Below, piece by piece: positions 21,596-30,885 of a stretch of 35,679 nucleotides of DNA; position 1 is the first letter of the stretch, and each line of letters begins with the position of its first letter. Location: positions 1 through 35,679 of the forward strand of contig NZ_ATDP01000046.1 of the NCBI RefSeq assembly GCF_000445105.1. The letters run 5' to 3'. The DNA is from Sphingobium lactosutens DS20. GTDB lineage: Bacteria > Pseudomonadota > Alphaproteobacteria > Sphingomonadales > Sphingomonadaceae. The translations under genes and the position numbers were made by a program. The notes under the pieces were generated by a model. It did not search any database, was not told the DNA's origin, and saw only the letters and a list, made by a program, of their open reading frames with translations.

Positions 21596-24500
21596 ATGAG
21601 TACGCCTTCCTCGCCGACCGCCCCCGATCCGACGGCATTTGTGGCAGCGATGCTCAATCTGCCGGATACCGGCAACAAGGGGTTTGAGGGCTTCGTGCGC
21701 GATTGCCTTGAGGAGTTGCTGGGCCAGAGCTTCCGGCTCATGAAGTCGGGACACCAGCACGGAATGGATGGCGCGAACGACGCGCCAGCCAATGGCCTAG
21801 CGATCGGCTTTGAAGGCAAGAAATACGGTTCCAATAGCAACGTTTCGGTGGCTGAGGTCCAACGCAAGATTTCGGACGCTGCGGTCAACATAGATGCGTT
21901 GGACCTCTGGATCCTCGCGACCACCACCCACATCACCCGGACCGACCTCGTCAAATTTCGCGAAGTCGGCGCCGAGCGTGGCATACAGGTTGAGGTCCTC
22001 GACCCGTCGGGGCGCGAGGATCGGCCGAGTTCGCTCGCGCTGCTGGCTGCGTCCGCCCCCAACGCCGTCAAAGCCCATCTTGGCGAAGGCCCAGCGATAA
22101 CCGGTTATCTTGCTGCGATCGCGGCGGACGACGACTTCGTGGCAGATTGCGCCCGCGTCTTCGAGCCGTTCCGGCGGGACGACGTCGGCTATGCGTCGAC
22201 AAGGGTCGCCGGTGCGCGCTGGCTCAAAGAGGCCTTCGAGGATGATCGCGTCGCGATCGCACAGCTTCAATGCTACGGCGGTCTCGATGCGCCCGGCACG
22301 ATCCGGGTCGCGCGCGCGGCCCCAAGTGCCGCATTCGAGCAGTGGTGGACGATGCGTCCCCTCCTCCCTCTTGCTGTCCTGGGCGCTGAGGGCGTGGGCA
22401 AGACCTGGAGCTTCCTCGCCTGGTGGCAGGAGAAAATGGCAGCGTCCCCCGATGCGCTTCCGCTCACGATCGTCGTGCCTGCGCGTGGTCTTGTCGCACC
22501 GCCCCTCATGCCCCCACACCGCTTCCTCGCCAGACTGATCGCTCAGCGTGTTCCAGGCCATGACGAAGATTTCTGGGAGCGCAGGATACAGCTCTGGACC
22601 CGAGCACCTGCTCAGGCGCCGCGCATTCTGCTGGTGATCGACGGCCTCAACCAGGAGGTCAATTTTACCGACTGGCAGAAGGTCATACAGCCATTACAGG
22701 CTGGTGGCCTTGAGGGTCATGTTGCGATCGCCATGACCTGCCGAAAGGAATATTGGGAGGATGACCTCAAGTCCCTCGCCAACCTCCTGCCCCAGGCATG
22801 GCCGGTGACGGTCGAGGATTTCACGGAGACCGAACTCGACGAAATGCTGTCGCGCTACCGCGTTCCTCGCTCGGAGTTGAGCGAAGAGCTCCTCAAGCTG
22901 ATGGCGATCCCCCGCTATTGCCAGCTGGCCATCCAACAGCGCGAACATCTTCAGGCAAGCGGCGACATTACGATCGAGCGCCTGATCTACGAGGATTGGC
23001 GGCACCGTCTTAACCTCCATGGTTCAAATCTCACGCCGAGTTCTGAAGATTTCCATCAGTTCCTCGCTCAGGAGGGTAACCGGCTCCGCGCAGCCATCGA
23101 GGATGACGCCGATGCCGAATTGCACCTGACGCGCAAGGACATGATCGAAGCGCTTGGATCGGAAAGTGGAGCCGCCGAGCCTGCCCTTCGAACGGCACTC
23201 AGCGAGATCATTTCAGGCAATTGGGTGGACCGTGTGCCTGGGAGCGCGCACCGCTTTCGTTTGAAGAAGGATCGTGTGCCCTTGGCGCTGGCCCTCGCGC
23301 TCATCGCCGATCTGGACCAGGCAGGAGCAGGACGCGCGGATCGACTGGCGCAGTTCATGGAGCCGCTGCGCGGCACCGACCGGGGCGTCGATATCCTGCG
23401 CTGGGCAGTCACCGCTTCTCTTGTACGCCAGAGTGCTTCCAGTGAAACCTTCATGCTGTTGCTGCGCGACTGGTTCTTCCAGCAGAATTTCGGTCGGCAT
23501 GATTTTGCCACGCTGAACCGATTGATCCCGGGTGCGCCGGAGCAGTTCCTAGATTTCGCCGAGCAGATCTGGCTACGATACAATAGCTCTCTTCGTGACG
23601 AGAACATCTTCATCACGGCATTCGCGGACGCGGCCAAGTATCCGGTCTTCCGCGATGCACTGGCCAACCGCCTGTCCCGATGGCTCGGCTATTACTGGGT
23701 CGATGCCACCCGGCTCCGGATCGCAGAGCGGAAAGCAACCGAGGATGACGCGCACGCTGTGACCACCGCGGCGCTGGAAGAGCGGCATCAACGCTGGTCG
23801 GCTGTGGAGGAGGCCTTGGCTCCCGCAATCAGCACGACGCTGCAGAAAGTTGAGATGCCCGAGCGGAACGAGCGCGACTATAGCGGCTTGGCAGGGAGAG
23901 CGCTTGGCATTCTGTCCATGTTGCCGCGACAGCCCTTTCTGCCTGCTATTTTGAGCTGGGCTGCCTCGCGTGCCATCAGCGAGGCGCTTGGCCCGTTTGA
24001 CGCAATGGGATGGGTGTTGCGGATCAATCCTGTCGACGGCGAAGAGACGGCTGCTACTCTTCTGGGGCTGGCGCGCCGACTGATTGATAGCGGCGATGAC
24101 GTCGGTCGCGACGTTGCCCGCCTTCTTCTCGACGGCCTCGCCTCGCCGGATGCAACCAAGCTGCGGGCTGAGCTGCCTGCCGTGGAGCGGCGCACCTGGT
24201 TCGGGCCCCGCGCCACCGTCGATGAAGCAGGTGTGGCCCATTTGCCGGAGGTTGCGAGCGGCAGGACGGGGGACGAACCTCTCGAGCGGTTCATCCCGCT
24301 CAAGGAGCTGGCATTCGATCCGAACGTCACGCTGGCTCCAGAGGATCAGGAACTCCTGGTCGCCGCGGCCGAAGACACCGATGCGTCCGCCGTGTTCCTG
24401 AGCGCTATGGGGCAGGATTCAGCGGACTATGCCTTGCTGCACAGTATGCCTGTGCTGGCGCGCTGGGCGCCCGAGGCGTTAACGGGTTTGATCCGGCGGA

Positions 24501-26134
24501 TCTTTGCCAGCGCCGAGACGCGTCTCGCTTCGAATGAAGGTGAAGGCGAGGAAACGCTCATCCGGCTGGCCAAGGAGATCGGCCGATACTGGCCGCTCCT
24601 CGATGCGGAGACCCACGAGATGTTCGCGCGATCCGTCGCCCCCATGCTGGAGCGCTCGCTCCTCACCAGGAAAGACAGCGACTGGCTCCATGCCCAGATA
24701 TCGCGTCTGGCAGGGAAAACAGCGGCGCAGCAGATCGCAATCTTCAAGAACGACCCCCACGGCCCCTGTTTCTACACGGACGAAGTCGCAGTCTTCGCCA
24801 CCCCTGTGGAGGCGGACTATGAGCTCATCCGGCCTTTGCTGGCTGGTGAGCACCGTCAACATTGGATTTCCTATCTTGCCAGCGTCGACCTTAGCGAAAT
24901 GCCTTCCAGCCTCGCGGAAGACCTTGTTGCCGACTTTGCCACCGACGGCGATGTCACCCGGCGGCTGCTCTTCCTGATCGCTCGCCGCAGCAACCAGCCC
25001 TCCCTCCTTCGCGCCCTGGTCGATACCAAGTGGAGCTGCGCTGCCGACACCGAAATCAATGAGGCGGCGAATGGGTCGCTCGTGTTGATCGCGGCCGCCA
25101 GACATTTCCCGGTGCCTGACCTCGACACGCGCATCGATCCGGTCGCGTGGGGCGCGCGAGTTCAAGATGAGCCCGACGATGAGGACGCGCTCGACCATTT
25201 CGAGGCGTTCGTCCTGGACGCAATCGGCAAGCAGTCGTTTCCTGACGGCTTTGGCAAACAGGTTTCATGGCTGAACGCCAATGAGGCAATGCTCGTCCTG
25301 GCCGAACGGCGCGGCCCCGCGCTTGTCGCGGCCATCGATGCCCTGCTCGCGCGCGGCGCGGAACATGCGTTCGCGTTCGACAATTTCCCAGTCATGACCG
25401 CGCTGCGCGCTCTGATGATGAAGCAGCCCGAAGAGGGCGCGAGAATCTGGTCAACGCTCTATCCCCATTACAAAGAGAGCAGCTGGACTAAGATGGACAG
25501 CTTTGAGAGCCTGCCCTTTTACAGCGACCGGTCCGAGATGACCCGGCACTGCGAACAGGTTCTCGAAGATGCGAACACGGATCACGCGCTGGCTTCCGTC
25601 GCCCGGTGGGCGACAGAGGGCGGGCGGCTGGGGTGGCTCCTCGACCGGATGTTCGCCTGGTTGGAAAGCCCGCTCGCCGGCGACATCGCTCGAGCGTTCG
25701 ATCTTGGCCGCTTCCTCGACCCTGGCCCCGATGCAGATGGCTTCTGGCAGCGAGCGAGGGCGATCCAGACCTCAGGCTGGTTGCAGGAGACGCAGGACAA
25801 GGCAGAGGAAAGCTATCGCCGACGGACCGCCGCTGGTCACTGGCGTGACCGGTTCATGTCGGGCAACGACCCGGACAAGGCCTTTGCCTCCCTCACCCTC
25901 TTCCTTGCATGCGCCGATGATCGAGCGATCACATTGTTCGAGCGAGCTATCGCAGCGCGCGGGTTCGATGGACTTCCGTTTGAAGAGTCGGCGATCTGGC
26001 ATGCGGCGCGCCGCGATCGAGACCGCGTCGAGAAGGAAGCGACCAAGAATCTGGATAAGCGGCTCTATTTCACCGACATCTGCAAGGAGACCCATGCACC
26101 TTGGCGTGCCCGGGCGCGTTCACTGCCGGACTGA
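21596..26134 (+). CDS. Large STAND-type NTPase with N-terminal restriction-nuclease-like domain (Avs-like)
   Basis: The 1512-residue protein looks like a prokaryotic antiviral STAND sensor. Residues 26-80 form a PD-(D/E)xK-type nuclease core: GFEGFVRDCLEELLG with Glu31, Asp58 in HGMDG, and Glu73-x-Lys75 in GFEGKKYG, as in Mrr or Cap4 effectors. The NTPase has a P-loop GAEGVGKT (263-270) and Walker B ILLVIDGLNQE (Asp349), followed by a winged-helix-like part. From about 500 to the end the protein is helical and Leu/Ala-rich, with no recognised domain, like the TPR/HEAT-type sensor of Avs proteins. The usual model is target binding, oligomerisation and DNA cleavage. Position one base after vapC is unusual. 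The exact family cannot be fixed by eye. Confidence 0.75.
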   Translation: MSTPSSPTAPDPTAFVAAMLNLPDTGNKGFEGFVRDCLEELLGQSFRLMKSGHQHGMDGANDAPANGLAIGFEGKKYGSNSNVSVAEVQRKISDAAVNIDALDLWILATTTHITRTDLVKFREVGAERGIQVEVLDPSGREDRPSSLALLAASAPNAVKAHLGEGPAITGYLAAIAADDDFVADCARVFEPFRRDDVGYASTRVAGARWLKEAFEDDRVAIAQLQCYGGLDAPGTIRVARAAPSAAFEQWWTMRPLLPLAVLGAEGVGKTWSFLAWWQEKMAASPDALPLTIVVPARGLVAPPLMPPHRFLARLIAQRVPGHDEDFWERRIQLWTRAPAQAPRILLVIDGLNQEVNFTDWQKVIQPLQAGGLEGHVAIAMTCRKEYWEDDLKSLANLLPQAWPVTVEDFTETELDEMLSRYRVPRSELSEELLKLMAIPRYCQLAIQQREHLQASGDITIERLIYEDWRHRLNLHGSNLTPSSEDFHQFLAQEGNRLRAAIEDDADAELHLTRKDMIEALGSESGAAEPALRTALSEIISGNWVDRVPGSAHRFRLKKDRVPLALALALIADLDQAGAGRADRLAQFMEPLRGTDRGVDILRWAVTASLVRQSASSETFMLLLRDWFFQQNFGRHDFATLNRLIPGAPEQFLDFAEQIWLRYNSSLRDENIFITAFADAAKYPVFRDALANRLSRWLGYYWVDATRLRIAERKATEDDAHAVTTAALEERHQRWSAVEEALAPAISTTLQKVEMPERNERDYSGLAGRALGILSMLPRQPFLPAILSWAASRAISEALGPFDAMGWVLRINPVDGEETAATLLGLARRLIDSGDDVGRDVARLLLDGLASPDATKLRAELPAVERRTWFGPRATVDEAGVAHLPEVASGRTGDEPLERFIPLKELAFDPNVTLAPEDQELLVAAAEDTDASAVFLSAMGQDSADYALLHSMPVLARWAPEALTGLIRRIFASAETRLASNEGEGEETLIRLAKEIGRYWPLLDAETHEMFARSVAPMLERSLLTRKDSDWLHAQISRLAGKTAAQQIAIFKNDPHGPCFYTDEVAVFATPVEADYELIRPLLAGEHRQHWISYLASVDLSEMPSSLAEDLVADFATDGDVTRRLLFLIARRSNQPSLLRALVDTKWSCAADTEINEAANGSLVLIAAARHFPVPDLDTRIDPVAWGARVQDEPDDEDALDHFEAFVLDAIGKQSFPDGFGKQVSWLNANEAMLVLAERRGPALVAAIDALLARGAEHAFAFDNFPVMTALRALMMKQPEEGARIWSTLYPHYKESSWTKMDSFESLPFYSDRSEMTRHCEQVLEDANTDHALASVARWATEGGRLGWLLDRMFAWLESPLAGDIARAFDLGRFLDPGPDADGFWQRARAIQTSGWLQETQDKAEESYRRRTAAGHWRDRFMSGNDPDKAFASLTLFLACADDRAITLFERAIAARGFDGLPFEESAIWHAARRDRDRVEKEATKNLDKRLYFTDICKETHAPWRARARSLPD

Positions 26135-26250
26135 GAAGAAGCAGGCCTCGGCGGCAGCTATCCGAGAATCAATATCATTCAGAGAGAGTTTCACGAAAAA
26201 ACGTTGAAATGGCCATGAAAGCCTATATCTACGGCTCGTGAGGAGCCCTT

Positions 26251-27456
26251 ATGCTGTTCGAACTCGAAATTGAGAACTTCTTCTCGATCCGCGACAAGCA
26301 GGTTGTTGACCTGCGTGTGGCGGCAAACGCGCCGGATTTACCCGGCCGTCTCTCCCCGATCTGGCCGGGCGCGTCTGATCGCGCGCCCAAGGTCGTGGCC
26401 ATTTTCGGTCCGAACGCAGCTGGCAAATCGACCATTTTGCGAGCGCTATCGTTTATCGCCTGGTTCGCGCGCGAAAGTTTCCAACTCTCGCCGACCGGCC
26501 GCCTCCCGTATGAGCGGTTCAACAGCGTGGAAGGACAATCAGCGCCGACCCGTCTGAGCCTGTCGTTTGGGGGTCATAGCGAACCCGAGGACGAGACCTC
26601 CCCAGCCTGTCGTTATACCTATTCGTTGGAGCTGGGCGGTTCGAACGCAGCGCAGCAGGTCGTGTCGGAAGCGCTGCACTATTGGCCCGAGCCTGCACGT
26701 CGAAAGGTGCGGCTTTTCGAGCGAAGCGCTGAGGGTAAAGTGGTGGCGGCCAGCGCATTCAAGCTGACCGGGTTTCGGCAAGCGCTGGAAAAGGTGTTGC
26801 GCCCCAATGCGAGCGTGATCGCGACACTTGCCCAGCTGAAGCATCCGATCGCCACCCAGCTTTGGGAGGCGGCGAACACGATCTCGTCAAATATCCTGAT
26901 TGAACGCTCTGACGGTGTCGAAGAGCAGATGGTTCGTCACTATGCGGAGAACCCCGGTCTGGTCGAGGCGCTCAACCGCGAAATCGAACGTATTGATCTG
27001 GGCATCCGTACCATGCGGGTGGAAAGCGGCCCCAACGGGCCGGTCGCGCTTTTCACGCACGAGGGCCATGACGGTCCAATGCCGCTCGTCCTCGAAAGCC
27101 ATGGTACAAGGATGTTTCTGCGCCTCTACCCCTTCCTGCTTCGGGCACTGGAAACCGGGGGAATTGCCGTGATGGACGAGCTGGACACGGCTATCCATCC
27201 GTTGATCCTCCCCGAAATCCTGCGCTGGTTCTATGACCCAAGCCGGAACCCGCACGACGCGCAGCTCTGGATGACCTGTCACAACGCGTCTCTCCTTGAA
27301 GAACTCATCAAAGAGGAGGTGCTGTTTTGCACCAAGTCGCCGGACGGCAGGACGGAGGTCTACGCCTTACAGGACGTCCAGGCTGTGCGACGTGACGAGA
27401 ACTATTACCGCAAATATCTTGGCGGCACCTACGGTGCCCTCCCCCAGATCGGATGA
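26251..27456 (+). CDS. RloA/AbiL-like AAA ATPase
   Basis: The 401-residue protein is an ABC/SMC-type ATPase of the AAA_15/AAA_21 class found in RloA and AbiLi. It begins with ENFFSIRDKQVV, the classic N-terminal strand; the P-loop GPNAAGKST is at residues 53-61. The signature VLESHGTR is near residue 280, Walker B VMDELDTAIHP follows, and the switch His is in MTCHNASLLEE. The ATG at 26251 follows GAGGAG. It starts 116 bp after the STAND gene, so a separate promoter is possible. Its stop overlaps the RloB-like gene. Together they resemble an abortive-infection pair in which the ATPase controls a TOPRIM-like effector. Confidence 0.82.
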   Translation: MLFELEIENFFSIRDKQVVDLRVAANAPDLPGRLSPIWPGASDRAPKVVAIFGPNAAGKSTILRALSFIAWFARESFQLSPTGRLPYERFNSVEGQSAPTRLSLSFGGHSEPEDETSPACRYTYSLELGGSNAAQQVVSEALHYWPEPARRKVRLFERSAEGKVVAASAFKLTGFRQALEKVLRPNASVIATLAQLKHPIATQLWEAANTISSNILIERSDGVEEQMVRHYAENPGLVEALNREIERIDLGIRTMRVESGPNGPVALFTHEGHDGPMPLVLESHGTRMFLRLYPFLLRALETGGIAVMDELDTAIHPLILPEILRWFYDPSRNPHDAQLWMTCHNASLLEELIKEEVLFCTKSPDGRTEVYALQDVQAVRRDENYYRKYLGGTYGALPQIG

Positions 27457-28028
27457 GCCGCCAGAAGCGCAAGGTCGTCCCGCAGCGCCGCCGTATCTTT
27501 GTCGGCTGCGAGGGCGAAAGCGAACAGGGCTATGTCGCGCTGCTGACCCGGCTCGCCGAAACGCAGCGGCTCGCCGTGCATCTCGATGCCGTCCTGCTAC
27601 AGCCGGGCGGTGGAGACCCCTCCTCGCTTGTGGACCTGGCGATCAAACGTGCCAGTGAACGGGAAAAGCGCCACGGGGCATTCGAGGGGCGCTTCATTCT
27701 GCTTGATGATGACAAGCTGGGCATCAGCCCTGACCGGGATGCCCGCATCGCTCCTGCGGCCAACAAGGCGGGCCTGGATCTGATCTGGCAGCACACTTGC
27801 CATGAGGCCTTGCTTCTGCGGCACCTCGATGGGTGCGCGCAGCGGCGGCCGGGCAGCACCAACCTTGCGATGGCTGCGCTTTCACAGGCTTGGCCTGCCT
27901 ATCGTAAGGGTATGCCGGCGGCGCGGCTTGCAGAGCGGATCGACCATGAGGCGATCGCACGAGCAGCGGCGGTTGAAGCGGCGCTCGCTGGCCTTCTTAC
28001 CAAAATCGGCCTTATTGAGGCCTCATGA
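27453..28028 (+). CDS. RloB/AbiL-like effector (TOPRIM-like)
   Basis: The 191-residue protein resembles RloB. The acidic motif RIFVGCEGESEQGY (Glu20, Glu22, Glu24) near the N-terminus and FILLDDDKLGIS in the middle are the metal-binding marks of a TOPRIM-like nuclease. HEALLLRHLDGC follows, as in the family. It overlaps the RloA-like gene by 4 nt. RloAB/AbiL systems protect against phage by abortive infection, with the RloB partner as the probable nuclease; the target is not known to me. The HU gene follows 22 bp later. Confidence 0.78.
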   Translation: MSRQKRKVVPQRRRIFVGCEGESEQGYVALLTRLAETQRLAVHLDAVLLQPGGGDPSSLVDLAIKRASEREKRHGAFEGRFILLDDDKLGISPDRDARIAPAANKAGLDLIWQHTCHEALLLRHLDGCAQRRPGSTNLAMAALSQAWPAYRKGMPAARLAERIDHEAIARAAAVEAALAGLLTKIGLIEAS

Positions 28029-28050
28029 CTTTTAGCAGAAAGGAACTTCG

Positions 28051-28326
28051 ATGAATAACGCTGAACTGGCAGACGCCCTCGCGGCAGCCAATGGCTTGAC
28101 GAAGGCAGACGCGCGCAAGGCGGTCGATGCCGTGTTCGCCGCCATCACCGACGCGGCAGCCAAGGGCGAAGAAATCGCTATCAACGGCTTCGGGAAGTTC
28201 AAGGTGAAGGACACTCCCGAGCGTGAAGGCCGTAATCCTTCCACCGGCGCGACCATCACTATTGCCGCAGCCAAGAAGCTCGGCTTCACCCCGGCAAAGG
28301 CTGTCAAGGATCGCCTGAACGGTTGA
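28051..28326 (+). CDS. HU-family DNA-binding protein
   Basis: The 91-residue protein is a typical HU/IHF-family nucleoid protein: MNNAELADALAAANGLTKAD at the N-terminus, INGFGKFKVKDTPEREGRNP in the beta-arm with the conserved Arg-Asn-Pro, and TPAKAVKDRLNG at the end. It binds and bends DNA as a dimer. The ATG at 28051 follows AAAGGAAC, only 22 bp after the RloB-like stop on the same strand, so readthrough from the defence genes is likely. It could be a cofactor of a mobile or defence function or just an accessory-genome copy of HU. Confidence 0.95.
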   Translation: MNNAELADALAAANGLTKADARKAVDAVFAAITDAAAKGEEIAINGFGKFKVKDTPEREGRNPSTGATITIAAAKKLGFTPAKAVKDRLNG

Positions 28327-28334
28327 TCTATTGC

Positions 28335-28362
28335 GCAGGGAGGTGGAACTCCCCCTCCCTGC
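28335..28362. terminator. Bidirectional terminator-like stem after HU gene
   Basis: GCAGGGAGG (28335-28343) and its complement (28354-28362) form a perfect 9-bp stem with a 10-base loop, 8 bp after the HU stop. The U-tract is weak. It lies between convergent genes and may serve both. Confidence 0.5.
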
Positions 28363-28405
28363 CCTGTTGGTCGCTTACGCGCGCCCGATCATGAGCCCCG
28401 AAGCC

Positions 28406-28609
28406 TCAGTCCTCGTCGTCGGGTTCGAACCGCTCGGTTGCGACACATGTGTGAAGCTTTCCGTCGAAGCGGGCCTTCTTTCCCACCGGCACATAGTCGC
28501 CGTAGAACCGGCAGAAGCCGTCCTTGGGTGGCATGGCCAACATCATGTCATGCCGCTGCTTCGTTAGAAGAGCCTCGACATCGATTTCAGCGATAGTTGG
28601 TTTCGACAT
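28406..28609 (-). CDS. Small protein, unknown
   Basis: The 67-residue product (SKPTIAEIDVEALLTKQRHD, then GFCRFYGDYVPVGKKARF and CVATERFEPDDED) has an acidic tail and one Cys pair spaced about 30 residues apart. I recognise no family. The ATG at 28609 is preceded by AAGGGGAAAA, a fair ribosome site; it starts 22 bp after the stop of the truncated lipoprotein-like gene and was probably in an operon with it. Confidence 0.5.
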   Translation of the reverse strand: MSKPTIAEIDVEALLTKQRHDMMLAMPPKDGFCRFYGDYVPVGKKARFDGKLHTCVATERFEPDDED

Positions 28610-28631
28610 TGGTTTTCCCCTTGTTGGCAAA

Positions 28632-29830
28632 TCAAGGCACTGCGCGCACCGGAATGCTCAAGGCGCGTTCGGAGGATTCCTTCTGAAGGTTGATGAGCTG
28701 CTGGATGATCGTGACGATCTGCATCGACCGAAATTCGCTCTCTGGAATGCTGTAATCCTGGTCCATGAACCGAACAGCGAGCAGCGCTGACCGGTCCCGC
28801 TTCTTCGCGACTTGAAACAGCGCAACTCTTTGCTTCTGCCTGCCGGTGCAGTTGGCCGTCCCATCGGCGCAAACAGCTAAGGTGGGGGTCGCGAGCAGGC
28901 CCTGGTGCCTCACCATTTCGCCTACGGCGCGCAGCACCGCCTCCGGCGATCTGAACACCAGTTCTACAACCACCTTGGTCCTCTGCCTTTCGGCCACGCC
29001 ATTTACGACCGTGCCTACCAGCGCGTAGTTATCGCCGAGATATTGCGCTTCGGCCTGATATTCTGAGGGTGCCGCAAGTGCGGAGGCGGGTTGCGGCACT
29101 CCATCACAGCTTCGCCGGACCAGCTTGGGCATACGGCTCTTCGCGCCAGGCTTTACCACATAGACGGTCGCATCCGTTTTTCCGTCCGCGCTGATTCCTT
29201 CTGGATCGGACAAACCGAATTTTTCCCCATCAAACAGGGCCAGTTGCTCGAGGGTGATGCGGTCCTTGCCGGCCGCTGTGCTAAGATCCAGACGGGAAAT
29301 CGGGGCAATCTTGGTGGCCGAGCCGCGCATGTCTGCCACGTCGAGCGCGTTGCAGTCGATGATGGCCTGGAAGCGCGCGCGATCGCTGGCGTCGTTACGG
29401 ATGCTCGCGATAGCGTCACCAATCTTCTTGTCCTTGACCGCCGGGTCCTCCCGATAAAGATCGATCCTTGCGATCAGGAGATTGGCTACGAGATCTGCTT
29501 CGAACCCCTGATTTATGAGCATTTCGACGGTAGAGAACGGCACCGCAGACAGGATGCCTTGATAGAATTTCTGCTGATCGAATACCTGAACGTCGAACGC
29601 CGTCCCGGAGTTGAGCTCGCCGCCGATCTGAGGTGTGTAGACATCGACCCCTTCGGCAATCCCGCTGACGATCGAAGATGTGGAGCCGGGCGTTGTCACA
29701 ACGCTGTTGTTTGTCGTGAGCCCGGCCGGGGCCAGACTGGTGCCGGCGGTGGTTGCCGTTGAGAGGCTGCTGCCCGTGGTTTCGCTGCGGGTAAGGCCCG
29801 ATCCGCGAAGCTGGCCGTTCATGCTCCCCG
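28632..29830 (-). pseudogene. Lipoprotein-like conserved protein, 5'-truncated by IS
   Basis: About 399 codons remain of a protein that looks like a family of conserved hypothetical, often signal-peptide-bearing proteins of proteobacteria, marked by VELVFRSPEAVLRAVGEMV and the ending SMQIVTIIQQLINLQKESSE. No role is known to me. The N-terminal remainder is a Ser/Thr-rich low-complexity stretch (about 40 residues), and the expected signal sequence is missing: the gene is cut by IS copy 2 at 29831. A GTG inside the IS end (29855) is in frame and would add eight IS-derived codons, so a shortened protein could still be made; an ATG at 29822 could also serve. Confidence 0.6.
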
Positions 29831-29904
29831 TGTCCGTCGTCAGAACATTCGGCACAACTCGCGGCGTAGATTAGCGGAGTGCGGGCCTCGTCTGGGTGTT
29901 GATA

Positions 29905-30885
29905 TTAGGCGGCGAGCTTGCGGTGCTGCAAGCGCCGATGTTCGATGGTCTGTTGCTTGATCCTTTCACGCTGTTTGATGATGGCCGGCGCCCTGCCGAA
30001 GTAGGCGTCGGCAGGTGTCACATTGGCCAGGCTCTCGTGGTAGCGCTGGTGGTTGTAGTGCTCGACGAAGGCCTCGATCTGAGCTTCGATGTCGCCGGGC
30101 AGGAAGTAGTTTTCCAGCAGGATGCGGTTCTTCAGGGTCTGGTGCCAGCGCTCGATCTTGCCCTGGGTTTGCGGGTGCATCGGGGCGCCGCGCACATGGC
30201 TCATCTTATTGGCCTCGATATATTCGGCCAGTTCGCCCGCGATGTAGCTGGGCCCGTTGTCGCTGAGCAGCCGCGGCTTGTGCAGCACCTTGGCGCTGTC
30301 GCAGCCGGAGGCAGCGAGCGCGAGGTCCAGCGTGTCGGTCACGTCCTCAGCCCGCATGTTGGTGCACAGTTTCCAGGCGATGATGTAGCGGGAGAAGTCA
30401 TCGAGCACGGTCGACAGATACATCCAGCCCCAGCCGATGATCTTGAAGTAGGTAAAATCGGTTTGCCACATCTCATTCGGTCGGGTGGTCTTGGTGTGGA
30501 ACTGATCGGCGGCCTTGATCACGACATAGGCCGGACTGGTGATCAGATCGTGGGCCTTGAGCAGGCGGTAAACCGTGGCTTCCGACACGAAGTAACGCTT
30601 CTCGTCGGTGAACCGCACGGCCAGCTCGCGCGGTGATAACTCGCTGTAATCCAGCGCCATCTCAACGATCTGGTCCTGGATGTCGTCGCCGATGCGGTTC
30701 CACACTCGGCTTGGCGCCGACGGCCGATCCTCCAGCGCCTCCGGTCCGCCTTCCAGGAAGCGATCATACCAGCGGTAGAAGGTCCGGCGGGCGATGCCGA
30801 GTTGGTCCAGCGTCCGCTTGGCAGGCAGGTGCGACTGCTCGACGATCCGGATGATCTCGAGCTTTTCGGAAGCGGGATACCTCAT
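29905..30885 (-). CDS. IS3-family transposase OrfB, copy 2
   Basis: Identical in translation to the product at 8155-9135: 326 residues, DDE residues in WQTDFTYFK, LLSDNGPSY and GKIERWHQTLK. It overlaps orfA by 4 nt and is open in the -1 frame up to the A7 run at 30914-30920 for OrfAB fusion. Confidence 0.93.
   Translation of the reverse strand: MRYPASEKLEIIRIVEQSHLPAKRTLDQLGIARRTFYRWYDRFLEGGPEALEDRPSAPSRVWNRIGDDIQDQIVEMALDYSELSPRELAVRFTDEKRYFVSEATVYRLLKAHDLITSPAYVVIKAADQFHTKTTRPNEMWQTDFTYFKIIGWGWMYLSTVLDDFSRYIIAWKLCTNMRAEDVTDTLDLALAASGCDSAKVLHKPRLLSDNGPSYIAGELAEYIEANKMSHVRGAPMHPQTQGKIERWHQTLKNRILLENYFLPGDIEAQIEAFVEHYNHQRYHESLANVTPADAYFGRAPAIIKQRERIKQQTIEHRRLQHRKLAA

Noticed and set aside
28331..28567. 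Plus-strand 78-codon frame after HU
   Set aside because: It starts within the terminator stem and is antisense to the small ORF at 28406-28609, which has a better ribosome site.
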